Assembly: GCF_000014885.1 (NCBI RefSeq)
Contig: NC_011566.1
Location: 4,586,501 to 4,650,500, forward strand
Length of the DNA stretch: 64,000 bases
Source of the DNA: Shewanella piezotolerans WP3
Lineage (GTDB): Bacteria > Pseudomonadota > Gammaproteobacteria > Enterobacterales > Shewanellaceae
Direction: 5' to 3'
The notes under the pieces were generated by a model that saw only the letters and a program-made list of their open reading frames with translations, did no database searches and was not told the DNA's origin. Of this stretch, positions 53,353 through 61,978 are shown in pieces. Numbering within the stretch: position 1 is the first letter of the stretch; every line of letters starts with the position of its first letter. The position numbers and the translations under genes were made by a program.

Positions 53353-54816
53353 CTACAAGCCTAATGCTTGCTTTACACGCTGGCCGTAGTCGCTATCCGC
53401 CGCGCTAAAGTGTCCAACCATTTTAGCTTGAGTGGCTTCACTCACTACGCTCAAAGTGCCAACAATATTTGTAATTAATCTAGTCTTCTCTTCTTCTGGT
53501 AACAAACGGTACAAATCACCTGCTTGGCTAAAGTCATCTTGATTGTAACGACTGTAGCGGTCGGCTTCACCATCTAAGCGCAGTGGTGGCTCGACAAATT
53601 GTGCCTGTTCCTGCAAACCGTCATGGCTATTAGGGCCATAGTTACGGCTCGCATCACCACCCGTTTGACTCCCGGAGAATGGGCACTGAGTCCCAGCCAT
53701 TGCACCGCCACGTTGATGATGGTTTGCCGTGGTTGCATGGGGGCAGTTTACAGGCAGTTGATTATAGTTAGCGCCAATACGGTAGCGCTGCGCATCTGCA
53801 TAGGCAAATAACCGCGCCTGCAGCATCTTATCTGGTGATGCGCCCACACCTGGCACTAAGTTGCTAGGTGCCAGTGCCGCCTGCTCTACTTCAGCGAAAT
53901 AGTTTTCAGGCATTCGATTAAGCTCTAACTCGCCAATCTCAATCAATGGGTAGTCAGCATGAGGCCATACTTTAGTGAGATCGAATGGGTTGATCTTATA
54001 AGTATTGGCTTCAGCTTCAGGCATGATCTGAACTTTAACGCTCCATTTAGGGAAGTTTCCGTCATTAATCGCCACCACCATGTCGCGCTGAGAAGAGTCA
54101 GGATCGATACCTTTTAATATATCTGCCTGCTCAGCCGTTAAATTAGCGATACCTTGCTGGGTTTTGAAGTGAAACTTAACCCAGAAGCGCTCGCCTTTAG
54201 CATTCCAAAACGAGAAAGTGTGCGAACCGAATCCGTGCATTTGACGGTAGTTAGCTGGGATACCGCGATCTGACATTAGAATCGTCACTTGGTGCAGCGC
54301 TTCAGGATTAAGTGCCCAGAAGTCCCACATCGCATGGGGATCTTTTAAGTTCGTTTGCGGGTTGCGCTTTTGGGTATGGATAAAGTCCGGGAACTTAATC
54401 CCGTCACGCAGGAAGAAGGTCGGAGTATTATTGCCGACAATATCGTGATTACCGCGCTCAGTATAAAAACGTAGACCAAAACCACGAGGATCTCGCTCAG
54501 CATCTGCGCTGCCCATCTCGCCACCAACGGTAGAGAAGCGTACAAAAGTCTCAGTTTGCTTGCCTACACCATTGAAATGGTCTGCCAGTGTGAATTCACT
54601 TAAATCTTTTGTCAGGGTAAACGTACCGTAAACACCTGTGCCTTTGGCGTGCACAATACGTTCAGGGATACGTTCGCGATTGAAGTGTGCTAGCTTTTCA
54701 ATTAAATGCCAATCTTGAAGCAACAATGGTCCGCGTTCACCTGCGGATAGTGAATTTTGATCGTCACTAATGGGTGCGCCATTTTGTGCAGTAAGTACTC
54801 GGTTTTGCTGACTCAT
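53353..54816 (-). CDS. katB: Monofunctional haem catalase (clade 3)
   Basis: 487 residues. The distal His lies in VHAKGTGVYGTF, the distal Asn in IVGNNTPTFF, and the proximal haem Tyr in RLFAYADAQRYRIGANY. RFSTVGGEMGSADAERDPRGF is the catalase signature region. The size fits the small-subunit clade, which binds NADPH. GAGGAG lies upstream of ATG 54816 and overlaps the stop of a 17-codon ORF. Detoxifies H2O2 in the cytoplasm; OxyR control is likely but not visible. Confidence 0.95.
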   Translation of the reverse strand: MSQQNRVLTAQNGAPISDDQNSLSAGERGPLLLQDWHLIEKLAHFNRERIPERIVHAKGTGVYGTFTLTKDLSEFTLADHFNGVGKQTETFVRFSTVGGEMGSADAERDPRGFGLRFYTERGNHDIVGNNTPTFFLRDGIKFPDFIHTQKRNPQTNLKDPHAMWDFWALNPEALHQVTILMSDRGIPANYRQMHGFGSHTFSFWNAKGERFWVKFHFKTQQGIANLTAEQADILKGIDPDSSQRDMVVAINDGNFPKWSVKVQIMPEAEANTYKINPFDLTKVWPHADYPLIEIGELELNRMPENYFAEVEQAALAPSNLVPGVGASPDKMLQARLFAYADAQRYRIGANYNQLPVNCPHATTANHHQRGGAMAGTQCPFSGSQTGGDASRNYGPNSHDGLQEQAQFVEPPLRLDGEADRYSRYNQDDFSQAGDLYRLLPEEEKTRLITNIVGTLSVVSEATQAKMVGHFSAADSDYGQRVKQALGL

Positions 54817-54826
54817 AAATTACTCC

Positions 54827-54880
54827 TCAATCTTGCTCTGCTTGTAACCAAATTTCGATTAAATCAAATAAAGTGGCCAT
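54827..54880 (-). CDS. Putative 17-residue leader peptide of katB
   Basis: ATG 54880 to TGA 54827, encoding MATLFDLIEIWLQAEQD. GGGAGAG lies 5 bases before the ATG, which is a better site than most chance frames have. The TGA overlaps the GAGGAG used by katB, so translation could be coupled. The peptide is amphipathic and could also be a stand-alone small protein. No Trp or His run to suggest classical attenuation. Confidence 0.5.
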   Translation of the reverse strand: MATLFDLIEIWLQAEQD

Positions 54881-55311
54881 GATTGCTCTCCCTGTTTAAT
54901 GAAGTGCCTTGGCGTGATAACGATATAAACCGTGTCGATGCAGTAATACTAGTCGCCACACACAAAACAATAAAACGATTAAAGCAGATTAACTTAAACT
55001 AAATAACAGATTAGATGTTTGAGATTAATCTGCCAGAAGTTAGCAACCTTATTTTGCTTAATCATTTGATGAGAGTTCGTAGGGTAGAGAGGTCTAAACT
55101 TAACGCAGCAGAAAATGACAAATATTGATACAAATCAACACCTTAACAAGTCAGAATTAAACTCTGAAATAGAAGCAAATATGCTAAACAACGACTTGAT
55201 AGCAGTTAAAAGCTCAAGAAATAAGCAGGATGAATAGCAATAGCAAGAATTTTTCTGCTGTTTACACAAATTTACTAGCAGACAAAACCAAGTTACCTCC
55301 TTAACTTATAG
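54881..55311. other. Upstream region of katB
   Basis: About 430 bases, AT-rich, without other genes. The katB promoter must lie here on the minus strand; I could not define an OxyR site. Confidence 0.4.
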
Positions 55312-55576
55312 TACCAATTCCATTAAGGGTATACTCAGTCCAGAGCTTTCGCAGGGCTTTCAATTCAAGGCACATTGTGGAAGAAATGGTTATTCCCTTT
55401 TGAGACAATGCAACGTAGCAGTGAAAGCCCTGAGACACTCACAATGTGCGGCTTTAAAATCACTTAATACAGCGCATATGGCATTCGATATAGAATAACG
55501 ATTAGCAATAAGCCACTTACTTGTCTAAAGTGATTTTAACTCCCGCTGAATGCGCAATTCTTTAATGGAATTGATA
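55312..55576. mobile_element. MITE, type C (265 bp), relative of type A
   Basis: Ends TACCAATTCCATTAA / TTAATGGAATTGATA (one mismatch). Read in reverse, the interior keeps the type A layout: CATTCAGCGGGA near one end, GTTATTCTATAT in the middle and AAAAGGGAATAACCATTTCTT towards the other. It is a diverged member of the same family, the same length to within a base. Confidence 0.8.
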
Positions 55577-55583
55577 TATAGAG

Positions 55584-55826
55584 CTAATCTTTATTTTGCG
55601 GCTCTGGTTTGTAGAGCTTAACTAGGTAATAGGCATCAATCAGTACGATAAAAAAGTTGACCAATGCGACGGGAATGGCGTCAATGGCTAAGCCATAGGC
55701 CACAAACAGTGCTGCACCAATCAGGTTCCACCAACGTAGCTTTTTGATATTTGACATCATCAGCGATATGGCAACCACCACAGAGGCTAAATACCCGACC
55801 CATTCCCATATTGTTGCGCTATCCAT
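55584..55826 (-). CDS. Small inner-membrane protein (YgjV-like)
   Basis: 80 residues from ATG 55826 with GGAG upstream; the open frame extends to 55886. Three hydrophobic helices (WVGYLASVVVAISLMMS, WWNLIGAALFVAYGLAI, PVALVNFFIVLIDAYYLV) form a single PQ-loop or SWEET-like half repeat. Function unknown. The stop is 8 bases from a MITE. Confidence 0.75.
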   Translation of the reverse strand: MDSATIWEWVGYLASVVVAISLMMSNIKKLRWWNLIGAALFVAYGLAIDAIPVALVNFFIVLIDAYYLVKLYKPEPQNKD

Positions 55827-55947
55827 TTTAGCTCCAACCTTTATCCTAAAAAAATCATATACTGAGTATGAGCAATAGATTGCCAATGCAACAAGCTTAT
55901 TGCGTAATTAAATGCTCTGTAGTGAGCTTACCTTCTACTATTGTTTA

Positions 55948-56385
55948 TTAGCGTTTTACTACAGCAGCAGTCATTCTGGATATGCAGCATAGTTCACCGG
56001 CACTATTGTGGATTAATACTTCCCACACAGAGCTACGCTTACCAAGGTGTATAGGTTTTGCTGTCGCCGTTAATGTGCCATTGCGCGAAGCTTTTAGATG
56101 ATTAGCATTGATCTCTTGTCCGACACAATAATATTGCTCAAAATCGACTACGAAATTAGCGGCATAACTGGCAACAGTTTCAGCCAGCGCCACGTTCGCA
56201 CCACCATGCACAATGCCGAGAGGGTTATGCACTGCAGGAGATGCCGGCATAGTTGCCTTCATATAGTCATCACCAATTTCTGAGATGGTAATCCCCATTG
56301 TTTGCATTAGTGTACCTTTGCCATGCATTCCTGAATCCATCTTGGCACACGTTTCTAAGCTTACCGGTCTAAACCAAATCGACAT
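55948..56385 (-). CDS. menI: Hotdog-fold acyl-CoA thioesterase, MenI/YdiI type
   Basis: 145 residues aligning with E. coli YdiI/MenI: NPLGIVHGGANVALAETVAS holds the HGG loop and catalytic Glu; GQEINANHLKASRNG, PIHLGKRSSVWEV and CCISRMTAAV also match. MenI hydrolyses 1,4-dihydroxy-2-naphthoyl-CoA in menaquinone synthesis; Shewanella needs menaquinone for anaerobic respiration. Related thioesterases act on other acyl-CoAs, so the symbol is likely but not certain. Confidence 0.85.
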   Translation of the reverse strand: MSIWFRPVSLETCAKMDSGMHGKGTLMQTMGITISEIGDDYMKATMPASPAVHNPLGIVHGGANVALAETVASYAANFVVDFEQYYCVGQEINANHLKASRNGTLTATAKPIHLGKRSSVWEVLIHNSAGELCCISRMTAAVVKR

Positions 56386-56668
56386 CTGTTACATCCATTG
56401 TTGTAGTTATTGTCGACAGTCTACTGCGTAAGCGGGATTGTTTAAACAGGTAAGATGAGTGCAGATTGTGTTTTTTAACGAATAGCAGCGAGACATACAG
56501 CAGCGAACTTGGAAGAATTGGCGCGCGATTAGGCTTAATATTAGGTGCTGTCACGTTTTCACGTTCAACTTGTGTGCCTAATCGCACGCCATAGGGTAAA
56601 GAGTTATATCACTACACATTATCAGTCTTGGCTTAACTCTCTATTAAGCCCAAAAAGGTACAGCGCTA

Positions 56669-57379
56669 TTAAAGTAAGTCTTCTACTGCATCAAGGGTCA
56701 GCTTAATCATCTCATTCAATGTTTGCTGACGCTCTTCGGCAGTTAAATGTAAACCCTGACGCAGATGATCCGTTACCGTCATCATCGCCAATGCGTTAGC
56801 GCCAAATTCAGTCGCCACACCATAAAGACCTGCAGCTTCCATCTCAACGCCCAAGATGCCGTATTTCTCCATCAAGTCGTAACGCTGTTCATCGCTGCTA
56901 TAGAATAAATCCGATGAATAAAGATTTCCGACATGGTAGTTAGTACCTAGTTTTTCTGCTGAGTCAGTGGCGCGTTTCAGCAAGTTGAAATCGGCAATCA
57001 TGGCAAAATCGGTATTAGCAAAGCGAGTTCTGTTAACGGCAGAGTCTGTGCTTGCGCCCATTGCCATTACCACATCCATCAGCTTAATTTTGTCACTGAC
57101 AGCGCCACATGAACCAATACGAATAATGTTCTCGACGCCATATTCAGTAATCAACTCTTTGGCATAAATAGAGACCGATGGGATCCCCATTCCTGATCCC
57201 ATCACTGAAATACGTTTGCCTTTGTACTCACCGGTATAACCCAGCATGTTTCGAACATCAGTCACTAGCACGGCATTATCTAGAAAGTTGTCAGCTATGT
57301 ACTTAGCGCGCAATGGATCGCCTGGCATAAGTACGGTTTTAGCAAATGCGCCAGCTTCGGCATTAATATGTGGTGTCAT
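56669..57379 (-). CDS. deoD: Purine nucleoside phosphorylase DeoD-type
   Basis: 236 residues of the hexameric PNP family. The phosphate-binding region GDPLRAKYIA, GSGMGIPSVSIYAKEL, and the substrate loop VEMEAAGLY are conserved; Asp in TVTDHLR is the catalytic acid. Splits purine (deoxy)nucleosides to base plus sugar phosphate. nupC ends 88 bases upstream on the same strand, so import and cleavage are probably one operon. Confidence 0.95.
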   Translation of the reverse strand: MTPHINAEAGAFAKTVLMPGDPLRAKYIADNFLDNAVLVTDVRNMLGYTGEYKGKRISVMGSGMGIPSVSIYAKELITEYGVENIIRIGSCGAVSDKIKLMDVVMAMGASTDSAVNRTRFANTDFAMIADFNLLKRATDSAEKLGTNYHVGNLYSSDLFYSSDEQRYDLMEKYGILGVEMEAAGLYGVATEFGANALAMMTVTDHLRQGLHLTAEERQQTLNEMIKLTLDAVEDLL

Positions 57380-57467
57380 AGTCTTTCCTTTTGTATCAAT
57401 TAGGTGCTTGTTGACCCCTCAGCAAGCACACCAAAATCCTAGTTAGGTTTACAATCTCTGTTTTAAA

Positions 57468-58694
57468 TTATCCCGCGATGCTAAATAGCAAACCTGCGAT
57501 TGTGCCGCTCATTAAGTTTGCCAGTGCCGCGCCAATGAGTGCCTTCATGCCGAGCTCACTTAAATCATGTCTACGCTCAGGACAAAGCGCCGCTAAACCG
57601 CCCATCACCATCGCAAGCGAACCTATATTGGCAAAGCCACATAAGGCAAAACTGATAATAATCTGTGTTTTCTCAGACAGTTGATCTTGGACTTTTAGAA
57701 AATCTATATAGGCGACGAATTCGTTAATTACCATCTTTTGACCGATGAATGATGCAGCCTGAACCGCTTCACTCCAAGGCACACCCATCACCCACGCAAG
57801 TGGCGCAAGAATGTAGCCCAATATCGCTTGCATGGTCAGCTCCTCGAAGCCAAACCAGCCGCCAATACCGCCAATAAAACCATTCACAAGTGCGATAAGA
57901 CCAACAAAAGCAAGCAATAACGCCGATACACTGAGTACTTGCTGCAGCCCCATTGCAGCGCCACCAGCAGCAGCATCAATCACATTGGCAGGCTTATCAG
58001 TTTGCTCATCAAGAACTTTCTTAATGTCATTTACTGGCTTTTCTGTTTCTGGCCACATTAACTTGGCAAATAGAAGTCCCGCAGGAGCCGTCATGAAGGC
58101 AGCAGTCAAAACATATTTAACATCCACACCCATCTGAATGTAGCCAATCATGGTACCGCCAGCCACAGAGGCTAACCCGCCAGTCATGACTGCAAATAAC
58201 TCTGAGCGTGTCATATGCTTAACGAACGGCCGAACCATTGATGGCGCTTCAATGGGTCCAACGAAGATGTTCGCGGTCGCGGAGAGTGACTCCGCGCGGC
58301 TAGTGCCAAGTAACTTTGATAAACCGCCACCAATCACACCAATAATCAGCTGCATAATGCCTAAGTAATACAGCACTGCAATAAGAGAGCTGATAAATAC
58401 CACTACGCATAACACGTTGATCACGAAGATAAATCCTAGGCTAAAAGTGGCTAATCCACCAAATAGGAACTTTAAACCTTCGTTAGCATAATTGATAACA
58501 TGCATCACTCCACTTGAAGCACCATCTAACATGGCTTGACCCATAGGGAGGTACATCACAAATGCGCCAAAGGCGATCTGAAATGCTAGCGCGCCAAGCA
58601 CGGTACGAACGTTAATGGCTTTACGATTTTCTGAAAGTGCAACTGCAAGCCCTATTAAACAGAGCATACCGAACAAACTGATGAAAACTTCCAT
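57468..58694 (-). CDS. nupC: Concentrative nucleoside transporter NupC
   Basis: 408 residues, CNT family, about 8-10 membrane helices. GPIEAPSMVRPFVKHMTRSELFAVMTGGLASVAG and GQKMVINEFVAYIDF are the nucleoside- and cation-site motifs; CGFANIGSLAMVMGGLAALCPERR closes the fold. Imports nucleosides with Na+ or H+. Together with deoD downstream it forms a nucleoside salvage unit. Confidence 0.94.
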   Translation of the reverse strand: MEVFISLFGMLCLIGLAVALSENRKAINVRTVLGALAFQIAFGAFVMYLPMGQAMLDGASSGVMHVINYANEGLKFLFGGLATFSLGFIFVINVLCVVVFISSLIAVLYYLGIMQLIIGVIGGGLSKLLGTSRAESLSATANIFVGPIEAPSMVRPFVKHMTRSELFAVMTGGLASVAGGTMIGYIQMGVDVKYVLTAAFMTAPAGLLFAKLMWPETEKPVNDIKKVLDEQTDKPANVIDAAAGGAAMGLQQVLSVSALLLAFVGLIALVNGFIGGIGGWFGFEELTMQAILGYILAPLAWVMGVPWSEAVQAASFIGQKMVINEFVAYIDFLKVQDQLSEKTQIIISFALCGFANIGSLAMVMGGLAALCPERRHDLSELGMKALIGAALANLMSGTIAGLLFSIAG

Positions 58695-59414
58695 ACATTT
58701 TTAACTCAACAAATCTTAATATGGACGCAGTGTATACAGGAGCTAATTTGCTGCAAGGAATTAGACCGAAAATTCACAACAAAAGTGCGACTTTTACCAA
58801 GTAAATCTAGAATGGAAGCAAGAAGCGGAAAACACACAAAAGAAACAAACAAAAACACCACGAGAGCTCAACGAAATTACAACCAAAACCCTACCAACAT
58901 GCGTTATAACTAACAAAAACTAAGGGAGCAAGCACTGATAGGCTCGATTAGAATGAAGCTATCACCGAGCAAAATACGATCAAAAACCTACACAACTGTA
59001 ATTTTAAAACAATGGATTATGGTCCTTATTGACTAATTTCCATCACTAGCTGCTATTTTACTTAGTTTAGCCTGTTTAATTTGCCTTAATATCTTTAACT
59101 GAACATTAAAAAACGAGAATTCAACAATTCATAACCCTTATTCTCACTACAGCGAGGCATCAATCACCTTTAACATTGTTCAATTCTTTAAATTAACAAT
59201 GTTAATTAATTGTTATCAGTAGAAAGTTTTAAATAGCGTTTGCTTCGTTGACAGCCCAGCTACAAATGATAGTTTATGCCGTAGAGCAGCATTGAATTCA
59301 ATATACAATTTTAACATTGAAGGATTGGGTATTGCCTCATTCTGATAGGCAGAACATTAGGCAGCTGCAAAGTCACAGACTCTACATAAACATAGGTAAT
59401 GAAAAGGATTTTAC
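58695..59414. other. Divergent upstream region, 720 bases
   Basis: AT-rich, no gene found. The left part must carry the nupC promoter (a TTGTGA half-site occurs near 58778 on the minus strand, too little to call CRP). The right part has a TTAACAATGTTAA palindrome near 59196 and leads to the gene at 59415. Confidence 0.4.
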
Positions 59415-59930
59415 ATGAAAAAAATATTAGCTTTAGGCTTGTTGAGTTTTATCTCAACCGCCACACTCGCCGCGCCACAGCAATGTAACACCAATCCTGA
59501 TCAAGGGCCTGGCCATTGGCGAGTATATGAGGAGCAAGTGTGTGATATTCGTACAGTAATGGTAGATGCCCCTAAGACTCTTTGTGAATATGAGTTTAAT
59601 GATCCTAATTACCGTGGTCCGCCTCCGGGGCAAACAGAAGTAATCAAAATAAATAAAGTCGGTCACACTCAATGTGAGCAATCAATTGGAGTATGGATAG
59701 ACGATCCTGAATATCGTTACCATAATCCAGGGGATAACCCGCCTCCACAAATTAGGCTCAATGTAAGGCTGTCCAGCCAAACTCATTACACAACACAGCA
59801 ACAAGATACCGAACAGTATAACTGCCGCATGGAAGAGCGTCGAATTTGGGTTTCACACTGTAGAGATAACCTAGGAGATCGTAATGATGGACGAGATGGC
59901 CAACCTGACGGTCAACCTAGTTTCAAATAG
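59415..59930 (+). CDS. Secreted Cys-rich protein of unknown function
   Basis: 171 residues with a signal peptide ending in LAAPQQ. The mature chain has six cysteines, enough for three disulfides, many Pro and Gly (GPPPGQTE, NPGDNPPPQ) and a Gly/Asp-rich tail (DRNDGRDGQPDGQP). It is likely exported to the periplasm or outside. No domain recognised. A terminator follows. Confidence 0.75.
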   Translation: MKKILALGLLSFISTATLAAPQQCNTNPDQGPGHWRVYEEQVCDIRTVMVDAPKTLCEYEFNDPNYRGPPPGQTEVIKINKVGHTQCEQSIGVWIDDPEYRYHNPGDNPPPQIRLNVRLSSQTHYTTQQQDTEQYNCRMEERRIWVSHCRDNLGDRNDGRDGQPDGQPSFK

Positions 59931-59941
59931 CAGTGTAATGC

Positions 59942-59971
59942 AAAAAACCACCTAGAGTCAGGTGGTTTTTT
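59942..59971 (+). terminator. Terminator of the gene at 59415
   Basis: AAAAAACCACCT / AGGTGGTTTTTT, 12-bp stem and 6-base loop. Its CCACCT core is the same as in the hairpins at 6442 and 8197. Confidence 0.88.
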
Positions 59972-60069
59972 ACTTCCACGACCTCAATATTGACTACAAA
60001 GCAACCTAACTAGTGATAGCATCAGTAGGCCTAGAATATTCACTAAACCTCTATCACCTCTTAGGTGAT

Positions 60070-61812
60070 TTAGCCGCCGCAACCATCAGAATTTCGAGAG
60101 TTGATATAACGGACATCTTTCACGGTGTCGTAGTCAATGGGATCAAGCGAGTCATGTTTTTTGATGAATTGATAAAGCATGTCTGCATCAATAAAGCCTG
60201 TGTCTCTAGCCTTTTCCTTCAACTTGGGATACTTGTTCCCACCCGCAGCATTGTAGCTTGGAAGGGTAAATCGATATTTATCCGTTAGCTTGAAAGGCTT
60301 GTCACCAACCATCTTGATGTCGACATCTTTCGCTTTACAGTCAACAGTCATCTTGATGCCACTGAAATGAGCAAAGCCTCCTGAACCTCGAGTTTTAAGC
60401 GCCACCTTAGATAAGTACTTTTTCAGTTCATCACCATTCATCTCAGTGACTGTCACACTGTTAGAAAAAGGCTGCACCTTAAGTACATCACGATATCGAA
60501 TCGGTCCTTCTTTTATGCTGGCACGAATACCGCCTGAGTTCATGATGCCGAAATCCGCCGGCACAGGGAGCTGAGTTTGAGCGTGGGCTATCATTATCCC
60601 TAAAGGCGTCGCTTGGTAACGAACCACCTTACGCTTACCGATGAAATCCGCTTTTGCAACACCGATCTCTTCTCTCAGCTGTACCTGTCCCTTGCGCTGA
60701 TAAGGACGTAGTAGCTCAAGAGTTTCTGGGTCCTTGGGGGTTAGCATCGAAGAATGCAGCATGAAACCATACTTGCTTTCAGTGTTGACAGGAACCAGCT
60801 CGTAACTTGCTAGGTGGAGCTCGTCATCGTAGTATTCAAAATCGGCACGGCCTATGAATTTACCCCACTCATAGGCTTGCATTATCCAAGTGCCATTTTG
60901 ACGGTCGGGCTTACAAGGCTCATCTCGAGCATATTTTTCTACGTATTCACCCGTGTTCCCTTCCATACACACAGGCAGTTGTGAATGACCGCCTATGATT
61001 GCCTGAATCTGACCAGGCTCTAAGCTACGCGCTAAGGCAACATCACCTGGAGCGTTACTACCATGATTGCCATTTTCATAGTGGCCCATATGGGTGAGAC
61101 CAAAGACTAGATCTGGATGATGCTTCTGCTCAAGCTCTGCCAAAGTCTGTTTCGCCTCATCTTGAGCAGAGGTAAATTTGAAACCTTCAACATACTCTGG
61201 ATTACCGATTTCTGCCGTATGCTCGGTTGTAAGACCAACTACGGCTAATTTTAAGCCTTGCACCTCAAACACCTTGTAAGGCTCAAAGTAGCGTTGCCAT
61301 TCACCATCAACCTGGCGATAGATGTTGGCAGATAACCAAGGAAATTTTGACCAACTTCTCTGCTTGTCCATCACAGTTGAAGGATTATCAAACTCATGGT
61401 TACCCACGGCCATGGCGTCATAACCAAGGTGGTTCATGCCGATAAAATCTGGCTCGGCGTCTTGAAGATCAGACTCAGGAACGCCTGTATTGATATCGCC
61501 ACCTGAGAGCAGCAAAACCTGGCCTCCCTGTTCAACCACCTCTTTGCGGATCTCATCAAGGATGGTTTTCCGCGCAGCCATACCATAGCCACCGTTTTTA
61601 CTATGCCAAAAACGGCCATGATGATCATTGGTATGGAGCAAGGTGAAGCGCTTACAATCACCTCCTGCAGCGATACAGGCAGCAGATGCAGTCACCTTTG
61701 GCGCTTTAGGCGCTTCTTCCACCTTTTTCTTACCACAGCCACTCAATACCAACGCAAGAGCAATAGCTGAACCAGTTAGAAGCAGACGAGAAGGACGGAG
61801 TGAAGTATTCAT
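60070..61812 (-). CDS. UshA-like 5'-nucleotidase / NAD nucleotidase lipoprotein
   Basis: 580 residues. A lipobox (LSGC) at the N-terminus makes it a lipoprotein, unlike soluble E. coli UshA. The metallophosphatase part shows LLHTNDHHGRFW, GGDINTG, GNHEFDNP and GHSQLP; the C-terminal part has the substrate domain with MNSGGIRASI and the ARG-like RYRD region. It dephosphorylates extracellular nucleotides and may split NAD. Residues DCKRF between lipobox and core include two extra Cys. Placed beside an extracellular nuclease. Confidence 0.9.
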   Translation of the reverse strand: MNTSLRPSRLLLTGSAIALALVLSGCGKKKVEEAPKAPKVTASAACIAAGGDCKRFTLLHTNDHHGRFWHSKNGGYGMAARKTILDEIRKEVVEQGGQVLLLSGGDINTGVPESDLQDAEPDFIGMNHLGYDAMAVGNHEFDNPSTVMDKQRSWSKFPWLSANIYRQVDGEWQRYFEPYKVFEVQGLKLAVVGLTTEHTAEIGNPEYVEGFKFTSAQDEAKQTLAELEQKHHPDLVFGLTHMGHYENGNHGSNAPGDVALARSLEPGQIQAIIGGHSQLPVCMEGNTGEYVEKYARDEPCKPDRQNGTWIMQAYEWGKFIGRADFEYYDDELHLASYELVPVNTESKYGFMLHSSMLTPKDPETLELLRPYQRKGQVQLREEIGVAKADFIGKRKVVRYQATPLGIMIAHAQTQLPVPADFGIMNSGGIRASIKEGPIRYRDVLKVQPFSNSVTVTEMNGDELKKYLSKVALKTRGSGGFAHFSGIKMTVDCKAKDVDIKMVGDKPFKLTDKYRFTLPSYNAAGGNKYPKLKEKARDTGFIDADMLYQFIKKHDSLDPIDYDTVKDVRYINSRNSDGCGG

Positions 61813-61920
61813 AATAACCCTTCAATATTAGACAGATATACCGTGCCACTAGCTTTATTGACCAGCCTCTCACTGCGTGAGCAGGCGTCAAAATGAGACA
61901 TAGGCCAACGGCTGTACAGT

Positions 61921-61961
61921 AAAAAAAGCAGCACCCAGAGCGATCCCGGTGCTGCTTTTTT
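61921..61961 (-). terminator. Terminator of the endonuclease gene
   Basis: AAAAAAGCAGCACC / GGTGCTGCTTTTTT, 14-bp stem with a 12-base loop. On the minus strand it is 18 bases after the endonuclease stop and before the nucleotidase gene. Confidence 0.9.
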
Positions 61962-61978
61962 ATAGGCTTAGCTATTGG

